The notes under the pieces are model-generated. The model made no database searches. It saw nothing but the letters and a program-made list of their open reading frames with translations, and had not been told where the DNA came from. Position numbers and translations under genes: made by a program. A stretch of DNA of 64,000 nt. Origin: Serripes groenlandicus (lineage: Eukaryota > Mollusca > Bivalvia > Cardiida > Cardiidae). Shown piece by piece: positions 34,301-42,522 of the stretch; position 1 is the stretch's first letter, and the number at the start of each line of letters is the position of its first letter. The stretch is from positions 64,501 through 128,500 of the forward strand of contig JASEVX010000082.1 in the NCBI GenBank assembly GCA_031761405.1, written 5' to 3'.

Positions 34301-35025
34301 GATAGAGTGGTTGACCTTTTCGTTAAGTTAAGCAACGTACATCGCGGTTAGTGCCTGGATGGGTGACCCGCGATGGCTTAACGTCGGTACCCGTAACAAA
34401 TGGTGGCAGCGGTGGGATTTCGGGTTGACATCACCATCTTCCCAGGCCCCCATTGATGATACATAGACTCCGCTATTGTGTACTACTTGTGTTCAGTTGT
34501 GTTACTTCGGGTCGAAGTAAGGAGAAAGAGGGAGAAATGAAACGGGAACGGGGTATAGGTCACCATTTGTAACGTGTACCGGCGTTAAGCCATCGCGGGT
34601 CACCCATCCAGGCATTAACCGCGATGAACGTTGCTTAACTTTACGAACAGGTCAACCACTCTACCAACGTCGCTATAAAAGCCGGCTTCTACGAAAAGGA
34701 AATCACTAACTCGAAAAACTACTTTATATCCATTTGAAGGTCTGTACTTTCTGATTTTGTTTTTAAATCCTTTAACATTATATATGAAATCAGTTTAAAG
34801 ATTTCTACGATTCACAATCCAAGGTGTTGTTATAAAAATGTTAAATAAAGAAAGTAAGCCTAAGACTCATTACCTTGCTAAGGAATGATTATTAAGTAAA
34901 GAAGGTTTTTACAACATTTTAAACTTACGAATATCATTAGATTTGTGTTTGTTTGAAAACATAAAATGCATAATTAACTTACCAACTAAATATATCAAAA
35001 ACAAGATACCAACGGATTCACACAT
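28161..35025 (-). CDS. six-exon cysteine-rich anchored secretory protein, copy B (intact)
   Basis: Minus-strand gene assembled from six exons: 34,983-35,025; 32,569-32,722; 30,946-31,073; 30,333-30,441; 29,517-29,653; 28,161-28,315. All introns are GT/AG with phases 1,2,1,2,1, and the joined frame is 241 codons without a stop. Residues 1-20 form a signal peptide (MCESVGILFLIYLVAGSSLA) and the mature start is Cys21. Cysteines lie at 21, 29, 65, 74, 82, 103 and 116, 129, 144, 153, 162, 188: two six-cysteine modules with matching C-x8-C-x7/8-C cores, each made by an exon pair of symmetric phase. N-glycosylation sites are Asn86, Asn96 and Asn211. Residues 220-234 are hydrophobic and followed by KKMNLFY, so the end is a membrane anchor or GPI signal. 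A secreted or cell-surface role is inferred. The family is not recognised; other mollusc Cys-rich surface proteins look similar in layout. Confidence 0.8.
28815..29105 (-). mobile_element. tRNA-derived SINE, minus strand
   Basis: On the minus strand a head with AGTTTGAACCCC (box-B-like) near 29,045-29,060 and GGTAGCGACGCGGGCTGT upstream, with a tail toward 28,830 (CCGTTTTCAACATTTGTTC on the plus strand). Lies inside copy B only. Confidence 0.6.
29264..29468. mobile_element. CCCTTT-family MITE, well-preserved ends
   Basis: CCCTTTCCCACATAC on the left, TATATGAGAAAGGG then TTAA on the right, with inner arms AAAACATTGTGGCC and GCCACAATGTTTTC. Ortholog of 12,758-12,961. It lies 48 bases downstream of exon 5 of gene B. 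Confidence 0.75.
29517..29653 (-). CDS. gene B exon 5: second module, C-terminal half
   Basis: Acceptor TTCTAAG, donor CAAAAG|GTAAAT, 137 nt, phase 2 in and 1 out. Residues 146-190 with Cys153, Cys162 and Cys188 (LTCMGDVVYNHCG). Confidence 0.85.
29918..29990 (-). other. candidate alternative terminal exon (copy B)
   Basis: An acceptor TTTTATTCAG is followed by 73 bases in the phase left by exon 4, encoding RSELFADSEHWDLY and a short tail with one Cys, then TAA. If used instead of exons 5-6 it would give a soluble protein lacking the anchor. Confidence 0.35.
30333..30441 (-). CDS. gene B exon 4: second module, N-terminal half
   Basis: Acceptor AACTCCAG, donor TTTGCGC|GTAAGT, 109 nt, phase 1 in and 2 out. 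Residues 110-144: DCWHTEYVQNGVKQCQE and a final Cys144. TGG (Trp117) is the codon that is TGA in copy A. Confidence 0.85.
30526..30592. repeat. 33-bp direct tandem duplication
   Basis: TTACTTACATCTAGGTTAAG and its continuation occur twice in a row. Copy A has one version only (near 13,945). Confidence 0.8.
30946..31073 (-). CDS. gene B exon 3: first module, C-terminal half
   Basis: Acceptor TGTTTCCAG, donor GCAG|GTAAAA, 128 nt, phase 2 in and 1 out. Residues 67-108 with FKRCFDPLVSKC and AFICN. Confidence 0.85.
31165..31375 (+). mobile_element. 3' end fragment of GCTCACC-type element
   Basis: AGAGGATCACCATAATAACG, then GGAGAAGTTGTTTGAGG, ACGGACGGACGG and AGCTCGACTGACC...GGAGCTGAAC. Ortholog of 14,520-14,735. 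Confidence 0.55.
31560..31765 (-). mobile_element. tRNA-derived SINE, minus strand
   Basis: Plus-strand text AGGGATCGAATTCGCTACC, then GACGGACGCTCTTCCTCTAC, is the complement of box B and box A. Ortholog of 14,930-15,125. Confidence 0.7.
31970..32245 (-). repeat. ~150-bp bivalve-type repeat block, inverted relative to copy A
   Basis: A GGGGGGGGGG run at about 31,986-31,997 is followed by GGTCACTGGAGGTCAATGTC, then CAAATTGGCTTACCAGCC and CGTTTACGCTCAAACACC, the reverse complement of 15,780-16,030. Confidence 0.75.
32569..32722 (-). CDS. gene B exon 2: signal-peptide end and first module
   Basis: Acceptor TTGTTTTATAG before CCGGGTC, donor TGTGCAC|GTAAGT, 154 nt, phase 1 in and 2 out. Residues 16-65: GSSLACDTSSILQCQQTF and a final Cys65. 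Confidence 0.88.
32763..32828 (-). repeat. partial duplicate of exon 2 in intron 1 (copy B)
   Basis: Minus-strand TTGGCTTGTGACACAAGTGC, then GCTGAAATGTCAGGAAACAG, resembles exon 2 and lies 40-105 bases upstream of it. Also present in copy A at 16,889. Confidence 0.55.
32950..34220. other. intron 1 of gene B, no feature recognised
   Basis: AT-rich. 33,720-34,215 matches 20,390-20,920 of copy A. No exon or RNA gene supported. Confidence 0.5.
34225..34560 (+). mobile_element. TRIM-like LTR element with 5S-rRNA-like LTR
   Basis: The 5' LTR spans 34,225-34,398 (starts CGTAACGGGAACGGG, a mutated TGT; ends ACCCGTAACA). Next comes a primer-binding site, TGGTGGCAGCGGTGGGATT from 34,401, matching the complement of a tRNA-Leu 3' end with CCA. 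A 139-bp interior ends in a purine tract (AAGGAGAAAGAGGGAGAAA, to 34,537), then the first 23 bases of a 3' LTR (TGAAACGGGAACGGGG). There is no coding region. Within the LTR, TATAAATA lies at 34,247-34,254 and the 5S-like block at 34,325-34,377: AAGTTAAGCAACG, CGGTTAGT, CCTGGATGGGTGACC, with the same 31-base spacing from AGTTAAGC to GGATGGG as in 5S rRNA. It sits in intron 1 of gene B and is absent from copy A. Confidence 0.85.
34561..34691 (-). mobile_element. inverted partial LTR of the same TRIM
   Basis: CACCATT (complement of the primer-binding-site start) is followed by TGTAACGTGTACCGGCG and the reverse complement of the LTR through the 5S-like block (34,587-34,641) to CGCTATAAAA. It abuts the truncated 3' LTR at 34,560/34,561, so the locus is rearranged into an inverted pair. 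Confidence 0.85.
34983..35025 (-). CDS. gene B exon 1: start codon and signal peptide
   Basis: ATG at 35,025, 14 codons (MCESVGILFLIYLV) plus one base, donor G|GTAAGT. Conserved with copy A (21,395-21,437). Upstream ACTATGATAAGAGG is shared by both copies. Confidence 0.82.
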
Positions 35026-35384
35026 CTCTAAAATCAGTTAAATTGTCACAGGAAAATATCACACACAACTCTACTGCAAACGCACGTCTGGTTTAATAAT
35101 GTAGACACAGATTTCACCATGATACGAAACCTCTTATCATAGTTGGACCTCAAAATGTGTAAATTCGTAAACGTTTGCGAAGTAAAATATATACAGAAAT
35201 GCCGAAAATGCCTACTTAATAGTGGTGACCGAAGGTATATATACAGTACACATTCGGCCTGTTGTCAATGATAGTTTGAGGGGCACAATTTTGATTGATT
35301 TCATTTAAATCGATACAAGGATCCGTTATATTATCAGAAGTATGCAAGTATTTGCTGTCATATGAAGTAAGGGGTAAAAGCGCA

Positions 35385-35766
35385 CCTTGTAAAAACACTC
35401 TCTGGGCAACCAACTGTGTTTTATCACGATGTCATGACGCATCCGTCTACACCCAACCGTTTCGCTTTGGTTATTTTCGCCTTTGCATATTTTTCAAACT
35501 TCCGGCTCTAACACATTCAAAACTGTAGGAGAAGATAGAAAAATGGTTTGCGTTTTGAAAAGTGGTTTCTTGCCAACTGCATAGCAACGGGTTGATCCTT
35601 AGCAACGAAACTCAAACGCGCACACCCTGAACCGATTCGGCACCTGTTCACTAAGTTTCATCGGAATCGGTCCGTCGTTTTGGGCTGTGGAGCGTCGCTT
35701 TACACATATTTGGACACACAGACAGACGGTAAAGCCTGACAATAAGGGATACCTAGCGAATCCCAA
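35385..35766 (+). mobile_element. truncated CA-tract-type element, plus orientation
   Basis: Contains CTTGTAAAAACACTCTCTGG, GTAGGAGAAGATAGAAAAAT, CTGCATAGCAACGG, AAACTCAAACGCGCACACCC and TTGGACACACAGACAGACGG. The 3' end GCCTGACAATAAGGGATACC, then TAGCGAATCCC, matches the inverted start of the 26,892 element. The CA tract is almost absent here. It marks the end of homology with copy A. Confidence 0.7.
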
Positions 35767-35769
35767 TAA

Positions 35770-36835
35770 CTCATTTTGCCACAATGTTTTCAAAAGCTGT
35801 CTACTACGGAGGCGTCAGAAAGCGTGTGTTAGTTGATAACTAACGCAAGTTTGACTACATTGTCAAATTCCATAGCTGTTTTATATCAACTGTTTTATTC
35901 AGAGACTTTCTCCATATTCTTCCGGGGTGAATAATCAGTCAGTTGGCGAACAGACTCCACGGAGGCGCTGATCGAAAACTCTAGAAGGTTCGCTTTTGTG
36001 TAACGTGATGAATTGAACGTCAACTCAAAACGCAAATAGCTATCCTTGCTATGTCCTAGTCTTTTGAATATATCGTCGCTTTAGTTTAATCTTATTTATT
36101 TGACATCGATAGCGAAACAAGCTTTCAGCTTTTATTCGACATCTTAATAAAGCAAAAAGAGAGAAAACTCAAAATTATAAAATAGATCGTTTTCTTGGTT
36201 TCTTTCTCGTGTCAATAATATAAAACAACACAAAAATCTTAGTTTGGGGTTCTAGTGTCAGTGGCTCCAGATACCCAACTGTCGAAAAAAATAAATCCAA
36301 TTTTAAGAAAAGAAGTGTTATTTGTGTATTTGGGGCATTAAAATATGATAACTGACATATTACATACCCCTATAATCGGTGAGATTTTCTTGTTTTCGAT
36401 ACTTTTTCCATCGCAAATTCTACCCTGTCAGTAACGGGGTAAGTATTTTTAAATAGGAAACCCCTTCATCGGGACAATTGAAAACGACTCAAGTTCACTT
36501 TATTAATAAAAAACCATACAGTTTCTACCCTGGTTTTACTTGGATAACATAAAGAATAACATTTAGGGCGAATACTATTTTTTTTTTTTTTTAGCATTTA
36601 AACATTTAAAAGTATTATCTAGAGGCGATTGGCAGGTTAATCCAGAGTTAGGACTAATAACTTCACCGTGGGAGGTAAAGAATCCAGATTCACTTGGCCT
36701 CGAGCCAATAACTTCACTATGGTAGGTAACATCATTACTAGATTATAAAGTTATTTGTTACGGAATGTGTTGTATGAATCATTTAACACCATGAGCGAGG
36801 TACATGGTCTTCAAAATTACTTTTGCGTGTATAAC
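35770..36835. other. no gene recognised
   Basis: A MITE arm lies at 35,772-35,830 (TTTTGCCACAATGTTTTC). A poly(T) tract is at about 36,577-36,594. At 36,645-36,730 ATAACTTCAC followed by TGG-AGGTAA occurs twice. Nothing codes convincingly. Confidence 0.5.
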
Positions 36836-36837
36836 TG

Positions 36838-37001
36838 TCCGTCCGTAAAACGCGTTTATTTACTTGGTGCATAGCAACGGATGGGTCCTTATCAATGAAA
36901 CTCAAACGCGCATACCCTGAGCTCCTTTGGCATCTGTTCACCAAGTTTCATCGTAATCGGCCAGTCGGTTTGGGCTGTGGAGCGTCGCTTTACAAATATT
37001 T

Positions 37002-37038
<37 letters not shown>

Positions 37039-38335
37039 GGTAGTCAACGTGGGATTCGCCTTTGCCTATATATATGAAGAACTAGTGTGATAGGGTCACT
37101 ATTGTGGTGACTTGGTGAATACTGGTGGAAAGTGTTCATCTTGTAAAAACAGTCTCTGGTCAACCAACAATGATGTATCAACATGCCAAGTAAACACCCA
37201 ACCGTTTCCTCTTGGTTATTTTCAGTTTTGCATATTTTGCAAACTTCCGGCTCTAACTCGGAAACCCGAGGTCGGAGGTCAATGACGGTAAGAACTTTTT
37301 GTAGCTCTTGAGTAGCTCTATGAGATGATGTAATAAAACCGCTACCGAATACTACCACTGCAACGCTAGGGGCGATTGAAATAAAACACGACTGTAAAAA
37401 GACCCTATCTTTGAAAGGCTACCATTTGGAAACAAATGCCTAAATCAAAAATCGTTACAGATACGTTTTTTTCTAAATATCTCGAAGTACCTATAACTGA
37501 GGTTTAAGCTATCCACATTTAAAACTGTAGGAGAAGATAAAAAAATGGTTTGAGTTCTTAAAACGTGTTTTTTGCTAGCTGCATAGCAACGGCTATCTTT
37601 GAAAGGCTATCATTTGAAAATAAAGGCCTAAATCAAAAATCGTAACGAATAACTTTCAGCTCTCCACATTAAAAACTGAAGGAGAAGATAGGAAAATGGT
37701 TTGGGTTCTGAAAACACATTTTTTTTGTTCTCTGGTTAGCAATGGCTGTCTTTGAAAGGCTATCATTTGAAAACAAAGGCCTAAATAAAAAATCGTAACG
37801 GACAGGTTTTTACATAATATCTGGAAGTATCTATAACCGAACTTTCAGCTCTCCTCATTCAAAACTATAGGAGAAGATAGAAAAATTATTTGGGTTCTTA
37901 AAACCCGTGTTTTTGCTAGCTGCATAGCAACGGCTATATTTGAAAGGCTAGCATTTAGAAACCAAAAGCCTAAATAAAAAAATCGTAACAGATACGTTTT
38001 GTCTAAATATCTGGAAGTATCTATAATCGAAGTTTCAGCTCTCCACATTCAAAACTGTAGAAGAAGATAGAAAAATGGGTTTTGGTCTTAAAAGGCGTTA
38101 TTTTGCTAGCTGCATAGCAACGGTTGTGTCCTTAACAACGAAACTTAAACGCGCACACCCTGATCGCATTTGGCACCTGTTCATTAAGTTTCATTGGAAT
38201 CGGCTGGTCAGTATGGGCTGTGGAGCTGTGCTTTACAAATATTTGGACAGACAAGCCGGTAGGCGACGTGGGATCCGCCTTTGCGTATATATTTGAAGAA
38301 CTAGCGTGATAGGGTCACTATTGTGGTGACTTGGT
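36838..38335 (+). mobile_element. CA-tract element with ~185-bp tandem repeats
   Basis: Two ends of the family occur in the same orientation. At 36,845-37,110 GCATAGCAACGG...TTTGGACA(CA)n is followed by CCGGTAGTCAACGTGGGATT and a 5' part. At 38,100-38,335 the same join recurs, with GACAAGCCGGTAGGCGACGT. Between them (37,390-38,080) about four diverged units repeat CTATCTTTGAAAGGCTA, AAATCAAAAATCGTAACG, TATCTGGAAGTATCTATAA, CTCTCCACATTCAAAACTG and AGGAGAAGATAGAAAAATGG. No protein. Confidence 0.75.
37004..37037. repeat. (CA)n microsatellite
   Basis: About 16 CA units, placed in the element exactly where the 26,941 TG tract lies in the opposite orientation. Confidence 0.95.
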
Positions 38336-38339
38336 GAGT

Positions 38340-39330
38340 ACTGGTAAAGTTCTTGTGTGAAAATTTAGTGTGGCATTCGAACAAATGTGATATTTGTTTG
38401 CAAAAATGCACTCGATATTAAAGAAAAACGCAATAATTGACACTTAGTTGATAAACGTGTAGATCTGGCAGGCGAAATTTCAAAGCAAAGTTTTAGTTAC
38501 CGATTCGCTTTCAATGTATCGAGAAAGCAGGAAACCAGCCAGTGAATGTGCTTGATTATGTATTTCGGGCATAATCTTGCATGTTTTAAATTTGTGTTAT
38601 CCCTAAGTGTGTAAATAATCTATGATTTGAGATACATATTAGACAAACCAAGGAACAAACTAAATAATCTAGGAGTTAATGATTACTTTTCCGCGCTAGA
38701 TTATCGCGCACCTGTGCTGAAGTTCTCTCATAGCAACAAAGGAACATTTTTATTTTTCTGGTCACTTGTTTCATAAAATAAATCTGATTGCACTTGATTC
38801 AGTTGTCATAATTTGTATTTTAAGTGGAATTACGTTTTATTCAGACACTGGACTATAATTCTAAGCCTTTGTGGCTTTATATTGTTATATAATGACATTC
38901 ACAACATTTCGAGTTGGACTGAAGACAGTTCCTTGACAACAAAGCCTTCGTCGCTGCGGACTACTTAGATAAACAATAAATGTTCTTGTTTAATGTATCT
39001 ACGCCAATCATTTATAAGAAATGTCTTAAAGATATGAGATGATGAATAACCATAACAATTTTACGAATGCATCAACAAAAATATTTCAATTTTCGAATTG
39101 TATCCAATCGGAGCGTAGGCTGCGGGCCTGAACATCGCCCTTGAAATGACATCCGGAAAAAAGGCCATACTGAATTTGATAGACCATTGAATTCTGATAT
39201 ATATATTATTCTTGACATAAGATGTTATCTCATAACGAACTAAGGCGAGCCAATTGCTCTGCAATCGGCCTCGCTTTGCTCGATATTATTAGAGACCTAA
39301 ATATATATGTGTCTCTGGTATTATTAAACA
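38340..39330. other. no gene recognised
   Basis: AT-rich with no exon supported. At 39,240-39,285 GGCGAGCCAATTGCTCTGCA, then CGGCCTCGCTTTGCTCG, contains short inverted pieces and may be a repeat end. Confidence 0.5.
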
Positions 39331-39331
39331 T

Positions 39332-39880
39332 TTGTGTATTGATTCCCTGAGAATTATAGCTGAAGTACACGGATTTTTACATTTCCGATATTTTTATTAC
39401 AAAACGGGTTCTTGATATTCAAGCATGTATTAGGCATTTTTTTTTAACTAACTACTAACTACTAACATTCTGAAATAAGACTGTTTAACATTTGTACATG
39501 GGTTTCTTGTAATTTTAAGTTGAACATTTCAGTTAAATTGACTTTTGAAATTGTTATTGAGTCTGAAAAGGTTCTTGATATTCATGTATGTTTCACGTGC
39601 GATCTCATTACCATCCTTCTTCAATAAGTAGTATTCAACAATTGTGTATTGATTCCTTTTAAATTATAATTGAAAGAAACAGATTGTTACATATCCGTTA
39701 TCTTTTATAACAAAACGGGTCGAGTCTTGCTATTATTGTATGTATCATGCACATTTTTCTGTTAACCTTCTGAAATAGATCTTACTAATATTTGTACATA
39801 AGTTTCTTTTAATTTTAAGTTGAAATATACAGTTTAAATCAACTTGCAAATTGTTATTAGAAAACGGGTTGCTAAACCGC
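39332..39880. repeat. diverged ~150-bp tandem repeats
   Basis: AAAACGGGTT/GTC boxes at about 39,401, 39,563 (diverged), 39,714 and 39,863, plus repeats of GTGTATTGATTCC (39,336, 39,643), TTGTACATRRGTTTCTT (39,493, 39,792) and CTTGATATTCA. About four decayed units with no coding frame. Confidence 0.6.
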
Positions 39881-39884
39881 ACCA

Positions 39885-40400
39885 CTACACAAAATGCAAT
39901 TATTTGCCTTACTACAAAGACATTAAGGAATCCGCCTTCTCCTTTCATTTAATTTAGATTTGCTAAACATGTTCTTCTTTTAGTATAACATTAGAATATT
40001 GAGTGTAGCTTAAATGGCACCATCTGAAGAAAATTTAACATCTATCAAAGTAAAAGAGTAATTGATTGTTTTAAAAAGTCATCTTCTGCAAAGGCATTAA
40101 AAGTCATTTACATTAGAGAAATGGTTAATTGCTTTAGATAGACATAAACATCAATTTTGAGCTTTAACTTAAAGGAATATTTTAGAGTCATATTCTTCAA
40201 CAACATCTTAGAAACAAAGGTGAAATATCCTAAGTAGGGCTTTTCATGCAAAAGGTTGAAAACAAATGACAATAGGAGAAAATACCATTATGTATGAAAC
40301 ATTCTCAATTACTCTGTACTGCATACTACTACAATCTATATATCTACATTATTTATGACAATGACATTTGAACAAGTAAATAACTTTGTCAGATCAAGTT
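39885..40400. other. no gene recognised
   Basis: AT-rich spacer. No supported feature. Confidence 0.5.
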
Positions 40401-40406
40401 GCTTAA

Positions 40407-40540
40407 CACTTTTCCACATATGGACGCTTTCTGACGCGTCTGCATTATTGTGGTAAAACGAAAAAAGTGTTCATTATGAGCTATTTCTCCTTTTACCACA
40501 ATATTTTCAACTTAATTTACAGTTCTTTCATATAAGTTTT
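40407..40540. mobile_element. CCCTTT-family MITE (diverged)
   Basis: TTAA at 40,403, then CACTTTTCCACATATGGACG. Inner inverted arms TTGTGGTAAAACG and TTTTACCACAA flank AGTGTTCATTATGAGC. The right end is weak. Confidence 0.55.
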
Positions 40541-40544
40541 CAAT

Positions 40545-40920
40545 TGATGTTCATAAGAATATGGTTTAATAATATAATCAATCACCAAAGCAGTCGTTCT
40601 CTAGTTATTTGGATGTCGTTAGTAGGCTGATCGTGACATTTTCCTGTATGTCCCTTGTCCATTTCTTCACAATGAAGAAGGCCGGTGAAAAAAGATATTG
40701 TTATATTATGGGACAAACAAAAATCCTTTACAGATGGTGTCCTTTACAATCTGGTCTTTCATGCAAGAGACATTCTACACATCTTGACAAATCTGTACCC
40801 GATGACTTGAAGATATGATTTGAAAAGCAATTGCTCCTTAAGATATGTCGATACCGGAGGAGGCTGTTTGTTTCGGTGTAAGATCTTTATCTTGCAAGCA
40901 ATTGTTCTGTTTTGTAATGT
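40545..40920. other. no gene supported
   Basis: A 69-codon ORF at 40,609-40,818 contains six cysteines, but I find no splice context, homology or conservation to support it. Confidence 0.4.
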
Positions 40921-40925
40921 TTTAA

Positions 40926-41050
40926 CCCTTTCCCATATACAACAATTCTGCAGCAGAGAACTTTGAAACGTTTATAATTGGGAATGCGTTAACCCTTTTC
41001 CCAACTGCAGGTAAATTTTGACACATCTGCAGAAGATGACAATGTTATTT
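40926..41050. mobile_element. two abutting CCCTTT-family MITE fragments
   Basis: TTAA then CCCTTTCCCATATACAAC and CTGCAGCAGAGAACTTTGAA (40,926-40,988), followed by TTAA and a second left end CCCTTTTCCCAACTGCAGG (from 40,993). Confidence 0.6.
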
Positions 41051-41237
41051 ACTTAATATTTAAACAGCCATTTATGGAGATTTTTCCAATTTTGTCCAAG
41101 ATATTTCCAAGCTGGTTGTGGGAGTCTGTATAAAGTCAAAGATAAACAGTGAAATGAATCATTTGATAATTTCATAGTTTTAAACATTGAGTTTGTCAAT
41201 AGTCCTCTGAGAAGTATCTTAATAACACATTTATTTT

Positions 41238-41398
41238 CCCTTTCCCACAAACAGGGGCTTTCTGACACCTCTGTAGAAGACGATTTTTGAAACCATTGTA
41301 GCCAAAGGAGAAATTGCTCATGATGAACAATTTGTTCATTTACCACAATATTTTCAACTCTATAGACACCTCAGTTGTGGACAGTATAATGGAAAGGG
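41238..41398. mobile_element. CCCTTT-family MITE
   Basis: The left end CCCTTTCCCACAAACAGG and right end ATGGAAAGGG are inverted. The inside has AACCATTGTAGCC and ACCACAATATTTTCAA. TTAA is not kept at the left (TTTT). Confidence 0.6.
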
Positions 41399-41569
41399 AG
41401 AAACAGCACCTGCCTGCCAAGGACATAAACACATCCTGTAACCCAATCTCTATGATATTGCATAGATGTAATACGGCCGACTTTTCACGGAGTTAAACAC
41501 ACATGAGCTGTGTCTAGCGATTTTGGCTCGTAGTGCTAAGTCTCACCAGTGACTTCACTTTTGGCCAAA

Positions 41570-41770
41570 ATGTTACATAGACATACAACAAATTTGTAGC
41601 TGAAGACTTTGAACACATGTGGCGAACAAATTGGAAAGTCTCTTTCTATAAACGATTAGTTTTAGAATACAGTTGATATCAATGTGGCAAATAGTAATTT
41701 CTCCTTTTGACAAAACTTTTTCAAAGTCTTTTGCTGCAGAGGCTTCAAATTATGCCAAAGATTTAATTAA
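41570..41770. mobile_element. CCCTTT-family MITE (decayed)
   Basis: ACATACAACAAATTTGTAGC, then GAAGACTTTGAACAC on the left, and CTCCTTTTGACAAAACTTTT, then AGTCTTTTGCTGCAGAGGC on the right. The extreme ends are eroded. Confidence 0.5.
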
Positions 41771-41779
41771 TATTACTTT

Positions 41780-42520
41780 TGATAACAAAAACTAGAAGCC
41801 TAGACCCAATAGCTGTACGCCAATGTGATCTGAAAGGATTCCACGTCGGAATGTCAATAAGGCCCCAAGCCGATTGACGCGGTTCATAATGAAGTAGAAA
41901 TAGACTGCGTGTGCCTAGGCACGAGAAAATAAATTATAAATTATAATTATGAGTATGACTTTCGGTATGTTTGATAATCAGGATCAACCTTAGAAACGTC
42001 TTATAAAGTTAGCGTAAAGTCCGTCGATTGTCTGTTTCGACCGTAAACTGTCTGATCGAACTGTGCGTCTACATAGGCTGATCTGAAACTTTTTTGGGGA
42101 TTGATGCGGTTTCGTCAGGAGGCCCCGTCGTAATGTCTTTATGGTGGTGAGCATTATATGCACCTTAAAATAGTTTTGCGTATTAAACCTTTATCATAAT
42201 TTGTATTAACTGATGTTGTCTTCATAGAAAACCTAAATTTAGAAAAAGTCGTATCCGAAACATGAAAATGACACTGAAATATGAACGGTTTGGTCATACC
42301 GTGCGCCTTTGTTGAGCACCGAGATTTTTTCGATGGGTTTGGCTTTGGAGGCGTATAACACCTGTATCATTATTCGAAACATGAGAATGACAAATGTGAA
42401 ATGACATACACAGATATTCATTTTTCTTAAAAGCAAGTCTTTATACAGTTTTCATTTGTTTCTAGGTAAATATGTACGTACTTCTCGTCTTACGTATTAC
42501 ATAGTGCTGATTTGACTCCA
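41780..42520. other. no gene recognised
   Basis: 41,820-41,890 and 42,075-42,135 share CTGATCTGAAA-type, ACGTCGGAATGTC/CCGTCGTAATGTC and GGCCCC pieces, so a diverged duplication is likely. Otherwise unassigned. Confidence 0.45.
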
Positions 42521-42522
42521 AG

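Larger units (their letters stand above)
24280..35385. repeat. segmental duplication, copy B
   Basis: Direct counterpart of 6,180-21,806. Copy-specific insertions here are the CA-tract element (26,892-27,945), the SINE at 28,815-29,105 and the TRIM at 34,225-34,691. Its gene copy is uninterrupted. Confidence 0.85.

Noticed and set aside
40609..40818. 69-codon ORF with six cysteines
   Set aside because: No conserved counterpart, splice context or recognised motif, and its cysteine spacing does not match the gene A/B modules.
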